From positions 1 to 6,831 of the forward strand of contig JAAOYD010000105.1 in assembly GCA_018221165.1 (NCBI GenBank): DNA of 6,831 nt. Reading direction: 5' to 3'. Position numbers and translations under genes: made by a program. Shown here in pieces: positions 1 through 4,965 of this stretch. This DNA comes from Candidatus Woesearchaeota archaeon (lineage in GTDB: Archaea > Nanobdellota > Nanobdellia > Woesearchaeales > UBA525). The notes under the pieces were generated by a model. It saw nothing but the letters and a program-made list of their open reading frames with translations. It was not told the origin of the DNA and ran no database searches. The number at the start of each line of letters is the position of its first letter. Position 1 is the stretch's first letter.

Positions 1-2
1 GG

Positions 3-200
3 ATATATATGTCCGTCCGTATAGGTTACGGCGTATATATTCGGAACAATTGTTTGTATTTAAATGTTTCGGAACTCATGTTCCTAGTTACCCTATTAAC
101 AACAACACAACCCGAAGAGATATTTAAAGCTATTGATTCCATTCTTCCGACGACAAAACAGCGACGGAAATGCCAAGAACTTACTGTCAAGCGAGCTTGA
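3..200 (+). CDS. Possible C-terminal end of an unrecognised protein (5' partial)
   Basis: An open frame runs from the left edge without a stop to a TGA at 198-200, with an in-frame ATG at position 9. The predicted peptide has a plausible alternating hydrophobic/polar pattern (for example GVYIRNNCLYLNVSELMFLV), then a likely helix (PEEIFKAIDSIL) and a basic tail. I recognise no family. It overlaps the 3' end of the convergent alaX gene by 14 bases, which matches the overlapping convergent ends seen elsewhere in this window. It is more AT-rich than the neighbouring genes and could instead be intergenic sequence: AT-rich TATA-like words (for example ATTTAAAT at 58-65 and TATTTAAA at 121-128) lie inside it. 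No other gene is seen in 1-186. Confidence 0.3.
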   Translation: MYMSVRIGYGVYIRNNCLYLNVSELMFLVTLLTTTQPEEIFKAIDSILPTTKQRRKCQELTVKRA

Positions 201-879
201 AGTAAACCCGGCGATTCTGCTTTCCCTTGTTTTCCGCCTTCATGAACTCTAGCTTGCCAATCTCCTTGATGTCCTTGACATGCGTGCCACCGCAAGCCTG
301 CCGGTCTTGTTCTTCAATTTCCACAACTCTGATATCCTCATGCTCTGGAAGGCCTTTCGCGAGACCAGCGAGCGCGGGCTCGTCGAGCGCTTGCTCATGC
401 GTGACGACCTCGAATTTCATCGGTGCTCCTTTCTCGATGAGCGTGTTCGCTTCGTCAATGATGCTCCGGAACATCTCAGGATCAAACTGTTCGAGACTGA
501 AATCAATACGTACTTTCTCCGGTGAAAGTTGATTTCCAGTGATTAAGGCGTTCGTCTTGTTCCTGATGAGCGCGCTGACCACATGCGCAGCAGTATGTAA
601 ACGCATGAGGTGATAGCGACGTTCCCAATCAAGCGAGACTTCGACCTCATCCCCTGGAGCGAGGCCTTCCTTATCGACTTCGTGGCTGACTTCGTCGAAC
701 TTCTTCGCGAAGACAACTTTGTATTCTTCGTCGCCTTTCTTGATGATGCCCTCGTCATGCGGCTGACCTCCACCCATCGGATAGAAATAGGTCTCGCTGA
801 GCGTGACGAACTTGCCGTCCTTCACATCCTTCACGGTTGTTTTCCATTCCTTAACGTATGAATCTTCGAGATGCTTCAT
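187..879 (-). CDS. alaX: AlaX-type alanyl-tRNA editing protein (AlaX-M-like)
   Basis: Free-standing homologue of the AlaRS editing domain, a cytosolic zinc enzyme that hydrolyses mischarged Ser- (or Gly-) tRNA-Ala in trans. At 230 residues it has the size of medium AlaX proteins. The N-terminal beta-barrel part carries FYPMGGGQPHDEG (Gly-rich GGGQ at about residues 36-39), a motif of the medium/long forms that short AlaX lacks. The four zinc ligands are visible: H95-T-A-A-H99 in RLHTAAH and C196-G-G-T-H200 in ACGGTH; the family RIDF motif lies at about 124-127. I chose ATG 879: a perfect GGTGAT Shine-Dalgarno element lies 4 bases upstream. GTG 888 lies inside that element and ATG 882 is almost touching it. 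The gene starts 12 bases after the stop of the Trx-CcdA gene and is probably translated from the same transcript, which begins at tRNA-Val. Confidence in the family is very high; the exact substrate is inferred. Confidence 0.95.
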   Translation of the reverse strand: MKHLEDSYVKEWKTTVKDVKDGKFVTLSETYFYPMGGGQPHDEGIIKKGDEEYKVVFAKKFDEVSHEVDKEGLAPGDEVEVSLDWERRYHLMRLHTAAHVVSALIRNKTNALITGNQLSPEKVRIDFSLEQFDPEMFRSIIDEANTLIEKGAPMKFEVVTHEQALDEPALAGLAKGLPEHEDIRVVEIEEQDRQACGGTHVKDIKEIGKLEFMKAENKGKQNRRVYFKLA

Positions 880-883
880 CATA

Positions 884-890
884 ATCACCT
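884..890 (-). promoter_or_regulatory. Shine-Dalgarno site of alaX
   Basis: On the minus strand AGGTGAT lies 4 bases before ATG 879. GGTGAT is complementary to the AUCACC stretch of the conserved archaeal 16S rRNA 3' end. It is the only convincing ribosome binding site near a start in this window, it belongs to the only gene that is clearly internal to a transcript, and it decides between the start codons at 888, 882 and 879. Confidence 0.75.
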
Positions 891-891
891 T

Positions 892-2061
892 TTATTGCAG
901 CAGGCTCGGCGCGAACACCAAGAGGATACCAATAACGATGAGGAGGATGCCGCCGACAAGCTTGCATGCCTTCATGTACTTCTCACTAAATGTGCTGCTT
1001 ACCGCAAACGCTGCGAGCCCAAAAATTATGAAGTCATCGAGCATGAAGAAAAGGACGTACAGGAGGATGTAGAGGTAATGTTGTAGTGTGTTGATGCCAC
1101 TGAGTGCCAAGACCTGCGTGAAAATCGCGGGAAGGGCTGCGCTGCACGCGAACTCAATGCTGTTCACAACAAATGCGAGGACGATGATACCCGCAACCGT
1201 GCCCCATGTGAGCGGACTCTTCACAATGTTATCAATCCTACTTATCGTCTTCTTGCGTGAACCAGCATCAGTCACTTCACACACGAGCGGACCTTTAGAT
1301 TCAACAAAGGACTTGAGATTGAGAATGCCAAAAGCTAAGGCAGCGAGACCAATCGCGAGAGTAAGAGGACGAGTGTAGCCAAGGAGAAGGAACGCATTGA
1401 GCCACGCAGTCATAAAGAGAAAATACAAGATACCAGATGCGAGGACGAAGCTCCCAACGAGTAGCCAGATTTTGCGCTTGTCATTGAGGGTGATGATGAT
1501 GCTGATGAGATATACCAAGACCCACATGGCGCACGGGTTAAAACCGTCGACAAGCCCAAGGATGATCGCGAGCGTAGGGAGGCTGTAGCTCAGGACATCT
1601 ATCTCCCCAAGGAACGGGACTATTACGATACTGTTGAACGCTCCGTTGCCTTTAACACCTTCACCACGAAGGAAAGCCTCAAGCGACTCCTGTATTGCAA
1701 TGCCAATTCCTTCACTATACCCTAAGAAATGTTTCTCATCGATAATTGTCAACGGCACACCCAATTCAGATTCAGGAATGCCCAGTTCTTTCGCCTTCTC
1801 GCGCATCACAGCGACTTCAGCAAGGTTTGAGGTGTCATGATAGACAAACTCAATGTCACGCTCCGCCATCAACGACTCCATAAAAGGCTTCTGTTCCTCG
1901 CAATGCGGGCAATTAGGATGAAAGAAGAAATGTAACTCGCCACCAGATTCTGCAGCAGCAGGAGGCTTAAGCAGGAGAAGCGCAATCCACAGGATGACCA
2001 ACCCAAGCACGAGGTAGCGCTTGAACAGGTCTTTCCAGATACCTTTCAGGATATCCTTCAT
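892..2061 (-). CDS. Thioredoxin-like domain fused to CcdA/DsbD-like transmembrane thiol transporter
   Basis: A 389-residue membrane protein predicted to move reducing equivalents or exchange disulfides across the cytoplasmic membrane. Order: basic N-terminus and one helix (about 15-33, signal anchor); an extracytoplasmic thioredoxin-like domain (about 42-132) with active site C51-P-H-C54 and a probable cis-proline after V102 (GVPLTII); then a polytopic part from about 158 to 386 with some six helices. The membrane part has the two cysteines expected for CcdA/DsbD: C177 in GFNPCAM and C306 in EFACSAALP, each near a proline. CPHC is the motif of DsbA-type oxidases, so net direction is not certain. 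C261 and C366 are extra. Start: ATG 2061 gives a positive-inside N-terminus, and the next ATG (residue 61) would remove the redox motif. The ATG lies one base after the tRNA-Val 3' end with no promoter of its own; alaX follows 12 bases downstream. Confidence 0.9.
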   Translation of the reverse strand: MKDILKGIWKDLFKRYLVLGLVILWIALLLLKPPAAAESGGELHFFFHPNCPHCEEQKPFMESLMAERDIEFVYHDTSNLAEVAVMREKAKELGIPESELGVPLTIIDEKHFLGYSEGIGIAIQESLEAFLRGEGVKGNGAFNSIVIVPFLGEIDVLSYSLPTLAIILGLVDGFNPCAMWVLVYLISIIITLNDKRKIWLLVGSFVLASGILYFLFMTAWLNAFLLLGYTRPLTLAIGLAALAFGILNLKSFVESKGPLVCEVTDAGSRKKTISRIDNIVKSPLTWGTVAGIIVLAFVVNSIEFACSAALPAIFTQVLALSGINTLQHYLYILLYVLFFMLDDFIIFGLAAFAVSSTFSEKYMKACKLVGGILLIVIGILLVFAPSLLQ

Positions 2062-2062
2062 A

Positions 2063-2135
2063 TGGGCCCGGCCGGACTCGAACCGGCGACATCCGCCTTG
2101 TGAAGGCGGCGTCATAGCCACTAGACCACAGGCCC
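2063..2135 (-). tRNA. tRNA-Val (anticodon CAC)
   Basis: A complete cloverleaf of 73 bases. The acceptor pairs GGGCCTG with CGGGCCC (one T-G wobble) and the discriminator is A at 2063. The D arm has GTC/GAC with GG in the loop. The anticodon stem CCGCC/GGCGG encloses TTCACAA, giving anticodon CAC, which reads valine GUG. The T arm is GCCGG-TTCGAGT-CCGGC. There is no intron and the CCA end is not encoded; after A the DNA continues T-ATG, the start codon of the Trx-CcdA gene. Transcription probably starts about 45 bases upstream, after the TATA box at 2205-2212, so the tRNA is the first mature product of a tRNA/mRNA transcript. Confidence 0.97.
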
Positions 2136-2146
2136 AAACTTGTTTT

Positions 2147-2178
2147 GGCCCCGAGAGAGCTGTGCTCAACCATGGGCC
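2147..2178 (-). other. Hairpin in the tRNA-Val 5' leader
   Basis: Read on the minus strand, GGCCC (2178-2174) pairs with GGGCC (2151-2147), and inside it GAGC (2167-2164) pairs with GCTC (2160-2157) around a three-base loop. The hairpin fills most of the leader expected between the TATA-predicted start (about 2182) and the mature tRNA. Its first bases, GGGCCCATGGT, differ from the tRNA's own first bases, GGGCCTGTGGT, at only two positions. It could be a processing signal, a remnant of a duplicated tRNA 5' end, or an alternative partner of the 3' acceptor strand. The pairing is visible; the role is inferred. Confidence 0.45.
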
Positions 2179-2204
2179 CGCAACAGAAGTGGACGAGAAG
2201 GCGG

Positions 2205-2212
2205 TTTTTAAA
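2205..2212 (-). promoter_or_regulatory. TATA box of the tRNA-Val / Trx-CcdA / alaX transcript
   Basis: TTTAAAAA on the minus strand predicts initiation near 2182, just before GGGCCC. No other TATA-like element is seen between here and alaX at a sensible distance from a start codon, so this promoter probably drives the whole unit. It directly abuts the inverted repeat at 2212-2237. Confidence 0.65.
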
Positions 2213-2237
2213 GGTTGCTGCCGAAAAGCAGCAACCT
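2212..2237 (-). terminator. Perfect 10-bp inverted repeat after nth (possible terminator or operator)
   Basis: AGGTTGCTGC (2212-2221) and GCAGCAACCT (2228-2237) form a perfect 10-bp stem with a six-base loop. It begins 19 bases after the nth stop codon, and on the minus strand is followed by TTTAAAAA, not a clear U tract, so intrinsic termination is only one option. As it touches the TATA box of the next unit it could also be an operator for tRNA-Val transcription or a barrier between the two units. Confidence 0.5.
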
Positions 2238-2256
2238 CCGAACGCTAGTGAGGAAG

Positions 2257-2919
2257 CTATCTGCTTTTCGTCACGCCGACACGGGTGCAGAACCTGCTTA
2301 CAGGACATGTCGAGCATCTTGGCGAGATAGGAGCACAGTGGTTCTGACCAAAGGTGACAAGAAGCTCGTTGTAGCCAATCCAATGACGTTTCGCGAGCTT
2401 TTTTCTTAGGGCTTGCTCAGTTTCATCAGGGTTCTTTGTCTTGACATAGCCGAAACGGTTACTAATACGATGAACATGCGTATCGACACACATCGCGTGT
2501 TTCCCGTATCCCTCAATGAGGACGAGGTTGGCAGTCTTACGGCCGACACCCTTCATCTTCACGAGCTCATCGATCTCGTCAGGGACGACGTTGTTGTAGT
2601 CCTCGAGAATAGTTTTTGCCAATTCCTTGATTGTCTTGGCTTTTGTTTTGTAGAATCCTGCAGGGTAGATGAGTTCTTGTATTTGTTTTTCAGTGAGTTT
2701 TAGTGTTTCTTGAGGAGAGTTTGCCTTCTTGAACAAGCGTTCTGCAGCTTTCCACGTTACTTCATCCTTGGTGCGCAAGGAAATGATGGTTGAGATGAGA
2801 ACGTGCCACGGCGAGTGATGATTACGCGCGACGAGTGTCACCGCAGGAACCTTGTATTGTTTGTTGTGTTTCTCAATCAACGAGATGACGCGCGCGACAT
2901 TGTGGTTTGTGATAGGCAT
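2257..2919 (-). CDS. nth: Endonuclease III (DNA glycosylase/AP lyase, Fe-S type)
   Basis: A 220-residue base-excision repair enzyme that removes oxidised pyrimidines and cleaves the abasic strand by beta-elimination. The helix-hairpin-helix motif is KMKGVGRKTAN, with K128 matching the catalytic lysine of the family (K120 in E. coli), and D146 in CVDTHVHR is the catalytic aspartate (D138). The C-terminal 4Fe-4S loop is complete: C195-x6-C202-x2-C205-x5-C211. Length is typical (E. coli Nth is 211). The N-terminal helix motif reads ISLRTKD where many archaeal homologues have SQRTKD or similar. It starts with ATG 2919, 24-25 bases from a TATA palindrome shared with the divergent JAMM gene, so its mRNA is probably leaderless. 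Identification is very secure; thymine-mismatch specificity (Mig-like) cannot be excluded from sequence alone. Confidence 0.96.
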   Translation of the reverse strand: MPITNHNVARVISLIEKHNKQYKVPAVTLVARNHHSPWHVLISTIISLRTKDEVTWKAAERLFKKANSPQETLKLTEKQIQELIYPAGFYKTKAKTIKELAKTILEDYNNVVPDEIDELVKMKGVGRKTANLVLIEGYGKHAMCVDTHVHRISNRFGYVKTKNPDETEQALRKKLAKRHWIGYNELLVTFGQNHCAPISPRCSTCPVSRFCTRVGVTKSR

Positions 2920-2939
2920 GAAAGAATGAAAAGAGGTGA

Positions 2940-2947
2940 TTTTAAAA
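2940..2947. promoter_or_regulatory. Shared bidirectional TATA box between nth and the JAMM gene
   Basis: TTTTAAAA is a perfect palindrome whose centre lies about 24 bases from the nth start (2919, minus) and about 27 bases from the JAMM start (2971, plus). No second TATA-like element is seen in the 51-base gap. Both mRNAs would be leaderless or nearly so. This supports ATG 2971 over the in-frame upstream ATG 2926, which would lie before the TATA box. Confidence 0.65.
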
Positions 2948-2970
2948 AAGTGCGCTTGCTACATCAGCGT

Positions 2971-3495
2971 ATGACTGATAATATCGAGTTCACACTTAGG
3001 AAATATGGCAAGCGCTTCGGCACCTGGTTACGAGAGAAATTGTTCGGCGCGCCATACGATGAGGCGATGATTGACCCTGAGGTGCTTGAGGACATCTGCG
3101 TTCTGGCAAAGAGCGCAGCTCCAAAAGAGATGATTGCATTCCTTACTGGCGATATTCGCAGGGAGAAACACGGCAAGAAGACGCATCGTGTTCTTATCAT
3201 CAACGGGCTCTACATCAAAGGCTACTACGCCAACCACAACAGCACGAGTTTCTCACTCCACGATCTACCATTACTTGATGTCTATGGCACCGTACACTCA
3301 CATCCAGGACACAGCAATCGACCAAGCAGAGCTGATAAGCAACTGTTCAGCAGGTACGGCTGGTTCCATATGATTATCTGCGCTCCCTATCAAACAAAAG
3401 ATATAGCAGTGTTCAATAAATACGGAGAAAAAGTCGGGGACGCTACCGGCGCCGCTTCGCGCTCTTCGCACTCTTCACACTCTTCTTATGCGTGA
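2971..3495 (+). CDS. JAMM/MPN+ domain metalloprotease (archaeal AfJAMM-like)
   Basis: A 174-residue putative zinc isopeptidase. The JAMM motif is complete: E53 (in PKEMIAFLTG) and H109-S-H111-P-x6-S119-x2-D122 in GTVHSHPGHSNRPSRAD. From memory, the sequence around GTVHSHP and the following helix and strand (LFSRYGWFHMIICAPY) closely resemble the Archaeoglobus fulgidus JAMM protein of known structure. Family members cleave ubiquitin-like modifiers (SAMP removal in haloarchaea); the substrate here is unknown and no modifier gene is nearby. A basic 40-residue segment precedes the domain. The domain seems to end near YGEKV (about 155); the last 19 residues, rich in Ser and His, come from a tandem repeat lying inside the next, convergent gene. 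ATG 2971 is preferred because of the TATA position; ATG 2926 would give 189 residues. No signal peptide, so cytosolic. Confidence 0.92.
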   Translation: MTDNIEFTLRKYGKRFGTWLREKLFGAPYDEAMIDPEVLEDICVLAKSAAPKEMIAFLTGDIRREKHGKKTHRVLIINGLYIKGYYANHNSTSFSLHDLPLLDVYGTVHSHPGHSNRPSRADKQLFSRYGWFHMIICAPYQTKDIAVFNKYGEKVGDATGAASRSSHSSHSSYA

Positions 3496-4336
3496 CTTTG
3501 CGGGACGCGCTCACCTTCTGCTCAGCCCGAGGATGAGCTTGCACCTCAATAGGTTCAACGCGCCGCTGTGACTTACGCAAGTAGGTATTTACACCGCTCT
3601 TCTTGCTGAAAAACTTCATCGAGTGTGTGACCCGAGCGACCCTGGAGAGACGTACAATCTTGAGAAAGCCAAAGATGCCCGGTATAGGAATCGCAGCGAC
3701 GATGTCAATCCAACAATTCTTGAAGAATGAACCAATGCTGTCCTCATGCTTGTACAGGACAACGAGGTCAATGACGAAGACTGCAATAACAAACCATTCA
3801 AGCACGTTGAACACTTGCTGAGCACCCTGCGGCAGATTATAGATGGGTAAACCAAGGAGAATGATGATGAAAGTGATGCAGACAGCAAGGAAGACAATGA
3901 AGTACCACACCTTTAGTTTCTTCGGGAGATCCCAATCATCAATCTCAGCGGTACGCGCAGCCATATTTTCCACAGGCGTAACGTGGTAGTTCTGGCTACC
4001 AAACTCGAGGATGGTCTTAATCGCGATGCCCAAAGCCATGCTCCCAACGAACGCGACCGCATTCTGGAAGAAGTGCGTGAGTCCACTCAGCATAGGGTCG
4101 CCAGCGAAGAGCACGTTGAACGCCATAATGACAATAAGGAAAGCGCTCGCGCTGACAAGGAAATGATGCTCCTCATCCTCAGTGATATTGAGCAGGCCAG
4201 CAAAGATGCCCAGAAAGATAAGCGCGATGTACACTAGACCACGTACATCCTCAGTGACCAGAAAGGCTCCATCGAGCACACACAACAACGCACCAATGAT
4301 GAAGAAGTACATTCCGATGCGCGTATAGACGTTCAT
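3443..4336 (-). CDS. Predicted 8-helix membrane protein with poreless voltage-sensor-like domain
   Basis: A 297-residue protein in two membrane modules. Residues about 7-112 hold four helices of a type I recall from small archaeal membrane proteins (FLGIFAGLLNIT around 41-52), function unknown. Residues about 138-240 resemble S1-S4 of voltage-gated channels: S1 about 143-164; S2 about 176-195 with F187-V-I-D190, matching the F-x-x-E/D charge-transfer centre; S3 with D211 in CWIDIVAAIP; and S4 with K226, R229, R232 and R235 spaced exactly every third residue. No S5-pore-S6 follows; S4 leads into a basic cytoplasmic tail ending in KS-rich repeats. Hv1-type proton channels are also poreless, but the S1 here has no acidic residue, so a proton channel is not claimed. 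It may be a sensor or ion-transport-related protein. A TATA box at 4359-4367 fits ATG 4336. The 3' end overlaps the JAMM gene by 53 bases. Confidence 0.85.
   Translation of the reverse strand: MNVYTRIGMYFFIIGALLCVLDGAFLVTEDVRGLVYIALIFLGIFAGLLNITEDEEHHFLVSASAFLIVIMAFNVLFAGDPMLSGLTHFFQNAVAFVGSMALGIAIKTILEFGSQNYHVTPVENMAARTAEIDDWDLPKKLKVWYFIVFLAVCITFIIILLGLPIYNLPQGAQQVFNVLEWFVIAVFVIDLVVLYKHEDSIGSFFKNCWIDIVAAIPIPGIFGFLKIVRLSRVARVTHSMKFFSKKSGVNTYLRKSQRRVEPIEVQAHPRAEQKVSASRKVTHKKSVKSAKSAKRRR
3459..3485. repeat. Three-copy 9-bp tandem repeat in the overlap of two convergent genes
   Basis: GCGCTCTTC, GCACTCTTC and ACACTCTTC follow one another. On the plus strand they encode the (R/H)SS-type tail of the JAMM protein; on the minus strand the KS(A/V) repeats of the membrane protein tail. 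Because nine is a multiple of three, copy-number change would lengthen or shorten both proteins without a frameshift. Confidence 0.8.
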
Positions 4337-4358
4337 AGGGGCTTCCTCAGCACATGCG

Positions 4359-4367
4359 TTTATAAAT
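4359..4367 (-). promoter_or_regulatory. TATA box of the voltage-sensor-like gene
   Basis: ATTTATAAA on the minus strand is centred 27 bases before ATG 4336, the distance expected for a leaderless transcript. The 107-base gap to rpl10e holds this promoter and the divergent one at 4413-4421, with no further gene visible. Confidence 0.75.
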
Positions 4368-4412
4368 ATTTCTTACTATCGTCGGGAGAAGAGAGTGTAA
4401 TCGACAGCAACC

Positions 4413-4421
4413 TTTATAAAA
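4413..4421 (+). promoter_or_regulatory. TATA box of rpl10e
   Basis: TTTATAAAA is centred 27 bases before ATG 4444 and preceded by AACC. No Shine-Dalgarno sequence lies between it and the start, so the mRNA is probably leaderless. Confidence 0.8.
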
Positions 4422-4443
4422 GGGTCATCGTTTTCGCGCACTC

Positions 4444-4965
4444 ATGGCAAAACTCAGGAAGGCTTCAGCCTACCGTTTAGTCGAGCGTCCGTACACTCGG
4501 AAGAGCAAGTACCGAGCGAAGAGCTTCGTCCGCGCGAACCCTCAGAACCTCGTCGTCAAGTTCGAGATGGGCGACACAACAAGGAGTTTCCCATGCAAAG
4601 TTATGCTGCAAAGCAAGGAGCCTGCCCAAATTAGGCACAACGCTCTCGAATCGGCGCGCAAAAGCGCGAATAAGCTCCTCGAGACCACACTCGGAAAGAA
4701 AGCCTACCGCTTTAGGATTAAAGCATTCCCACATCACGTTCTCCGCGAAAACCCGCTCGCTTCTGGCGCTGGCGCCGACCGTATGAGCACAGGTATGAAG
4801 ATGAGCTTCGGCAAGAGCATCGGATTGGCTGCGCAAGTCAAGAAAGGCCAGACTATTCTCGAAGTGGAAGTCGACAAGAAGGACTTGGCTACCGCACAAC
4901 TCGCTTGTGAACGAGCCAACCACAAATTCGCCCGTGGAACACGAATCGTCATCGAAGGCGACTAG
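4444..4965 (+). CDS. rpl10e: Large-subunit ribosomal protein uL16 (archaeal L10e)
   Basis: A 173-residue component of the 50S subunit that sits near the peptidyl-transferase centre and the A- and P-site tRNAs. The family is recognisable from the N-terminal AYRLVERPYTR segment, PHHVLRENPLASGAGADRMS at about 96-115 with the conserved GAGADR loop, FGKSIGLAA, and the C-terminal segment ending RGTRIVIEGD. Length is normal for archaeal L10e. It stands alone, not in a ribosomal operon, behind its own TATA box. Its TAG stop overlaps the TAG stop of the convergent Nog1-like gene in a shared CTAG. Being next to a predicted large-subunit assembly GTPase is functionally sensible but the genes are not co-transcribed. 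Confidence 0.97.
   Translation: MAKLRKASAYRLVERPYTRKSKYRAKSFVRANPQNLVVKFEMGDTTRSFPCKVMLQSKEPAQIRHNALESARKSANKLLETTLGKKAYRFRIKAFPHHVLRENPLASGAGADRMSTGMKMSFGKSIGLAAQVKKGQTILEVEVDKKDLATAQLACERANHKFARGTRIVIEGD

Larger units (their letters stand above)
2062..2180. repeat. 9-bp direct repeat ATGGGCCCG flanking tRNA-Val
   Basis: ATGGGCCCG occurs at 2062-2070, where it includes the last eight bases of the tRNA gene, and again in the same orientation at 2172-2180, upstream of the tRNA. A repeat of a tRNA 3' end can mark an integration site, but nine bases and 110-bp spacing with no integrase argue against that here. It may instead reflect a leader that mimics the acceptor sequence, or chance in a GC-rich palindromic word. 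Confidence 0.5.

Noticed and set aside
1..50. Imperfect inverted repeats in the AT-rich left edge (GGATATATATGTCC and nearby CCGTATA/TATATTCGG)
   Set aside because: Short and mismatched in AT-rich sequence; no supporting context within the window.
870..890. C-box-like ATGATGA near the alaX start suggesting a C/D guide RNA
   Set aside because: No CTGA D box or inner C'/D' pair occurs within the next 60 bases on that strand; the word is the tandem ATG-ATG start of alaX.
1487..1510. GATGATGATGCTGATGAG run on the + strand as a C/D-box RNA or simple repeat
   Set aside because: It is the complement of Ile/Ser codons in a transmembrane helix of the Trx-CcdA gene.
2062..2169. N-terminal extension of the Trx-CcdA frame through the tRNA gene to an ATG at 2169
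   Set aside because: The extra 36 residues are translated from the intact tRNA-Val and its leader; the ATG at 2061 gives a normal signal anchor.
2062..2180. tRNA-associated integration (att) site
   Set aside because: The direct repeat is only 9 bp, includes a palindromic GC word, and there is no integrase, cargo or composition change between or beside the copies.
2136..2182. Second, split or degenerate tRNA gene upstream of tRNA-Val
   Set aside because: Only the first dozen bases resemble a tRNA; there is no anticodon arm or T arm, so it is treated as leader sequence.
2803..2970. Longer JAMM frame starting at 2803 or 2926
   Set aside because: The 2803 start lies inside nth on the opposite strand and encodes no conserved sequence; 2926 lies upstream of the TATA box that places the mRNA start near 2971.
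4477..4952. Minus-strand open frames opposite rpl10e
   Set aside because: They are antisense shadows of a highly conserved ribosomal protein gene and show no recognisable domain.
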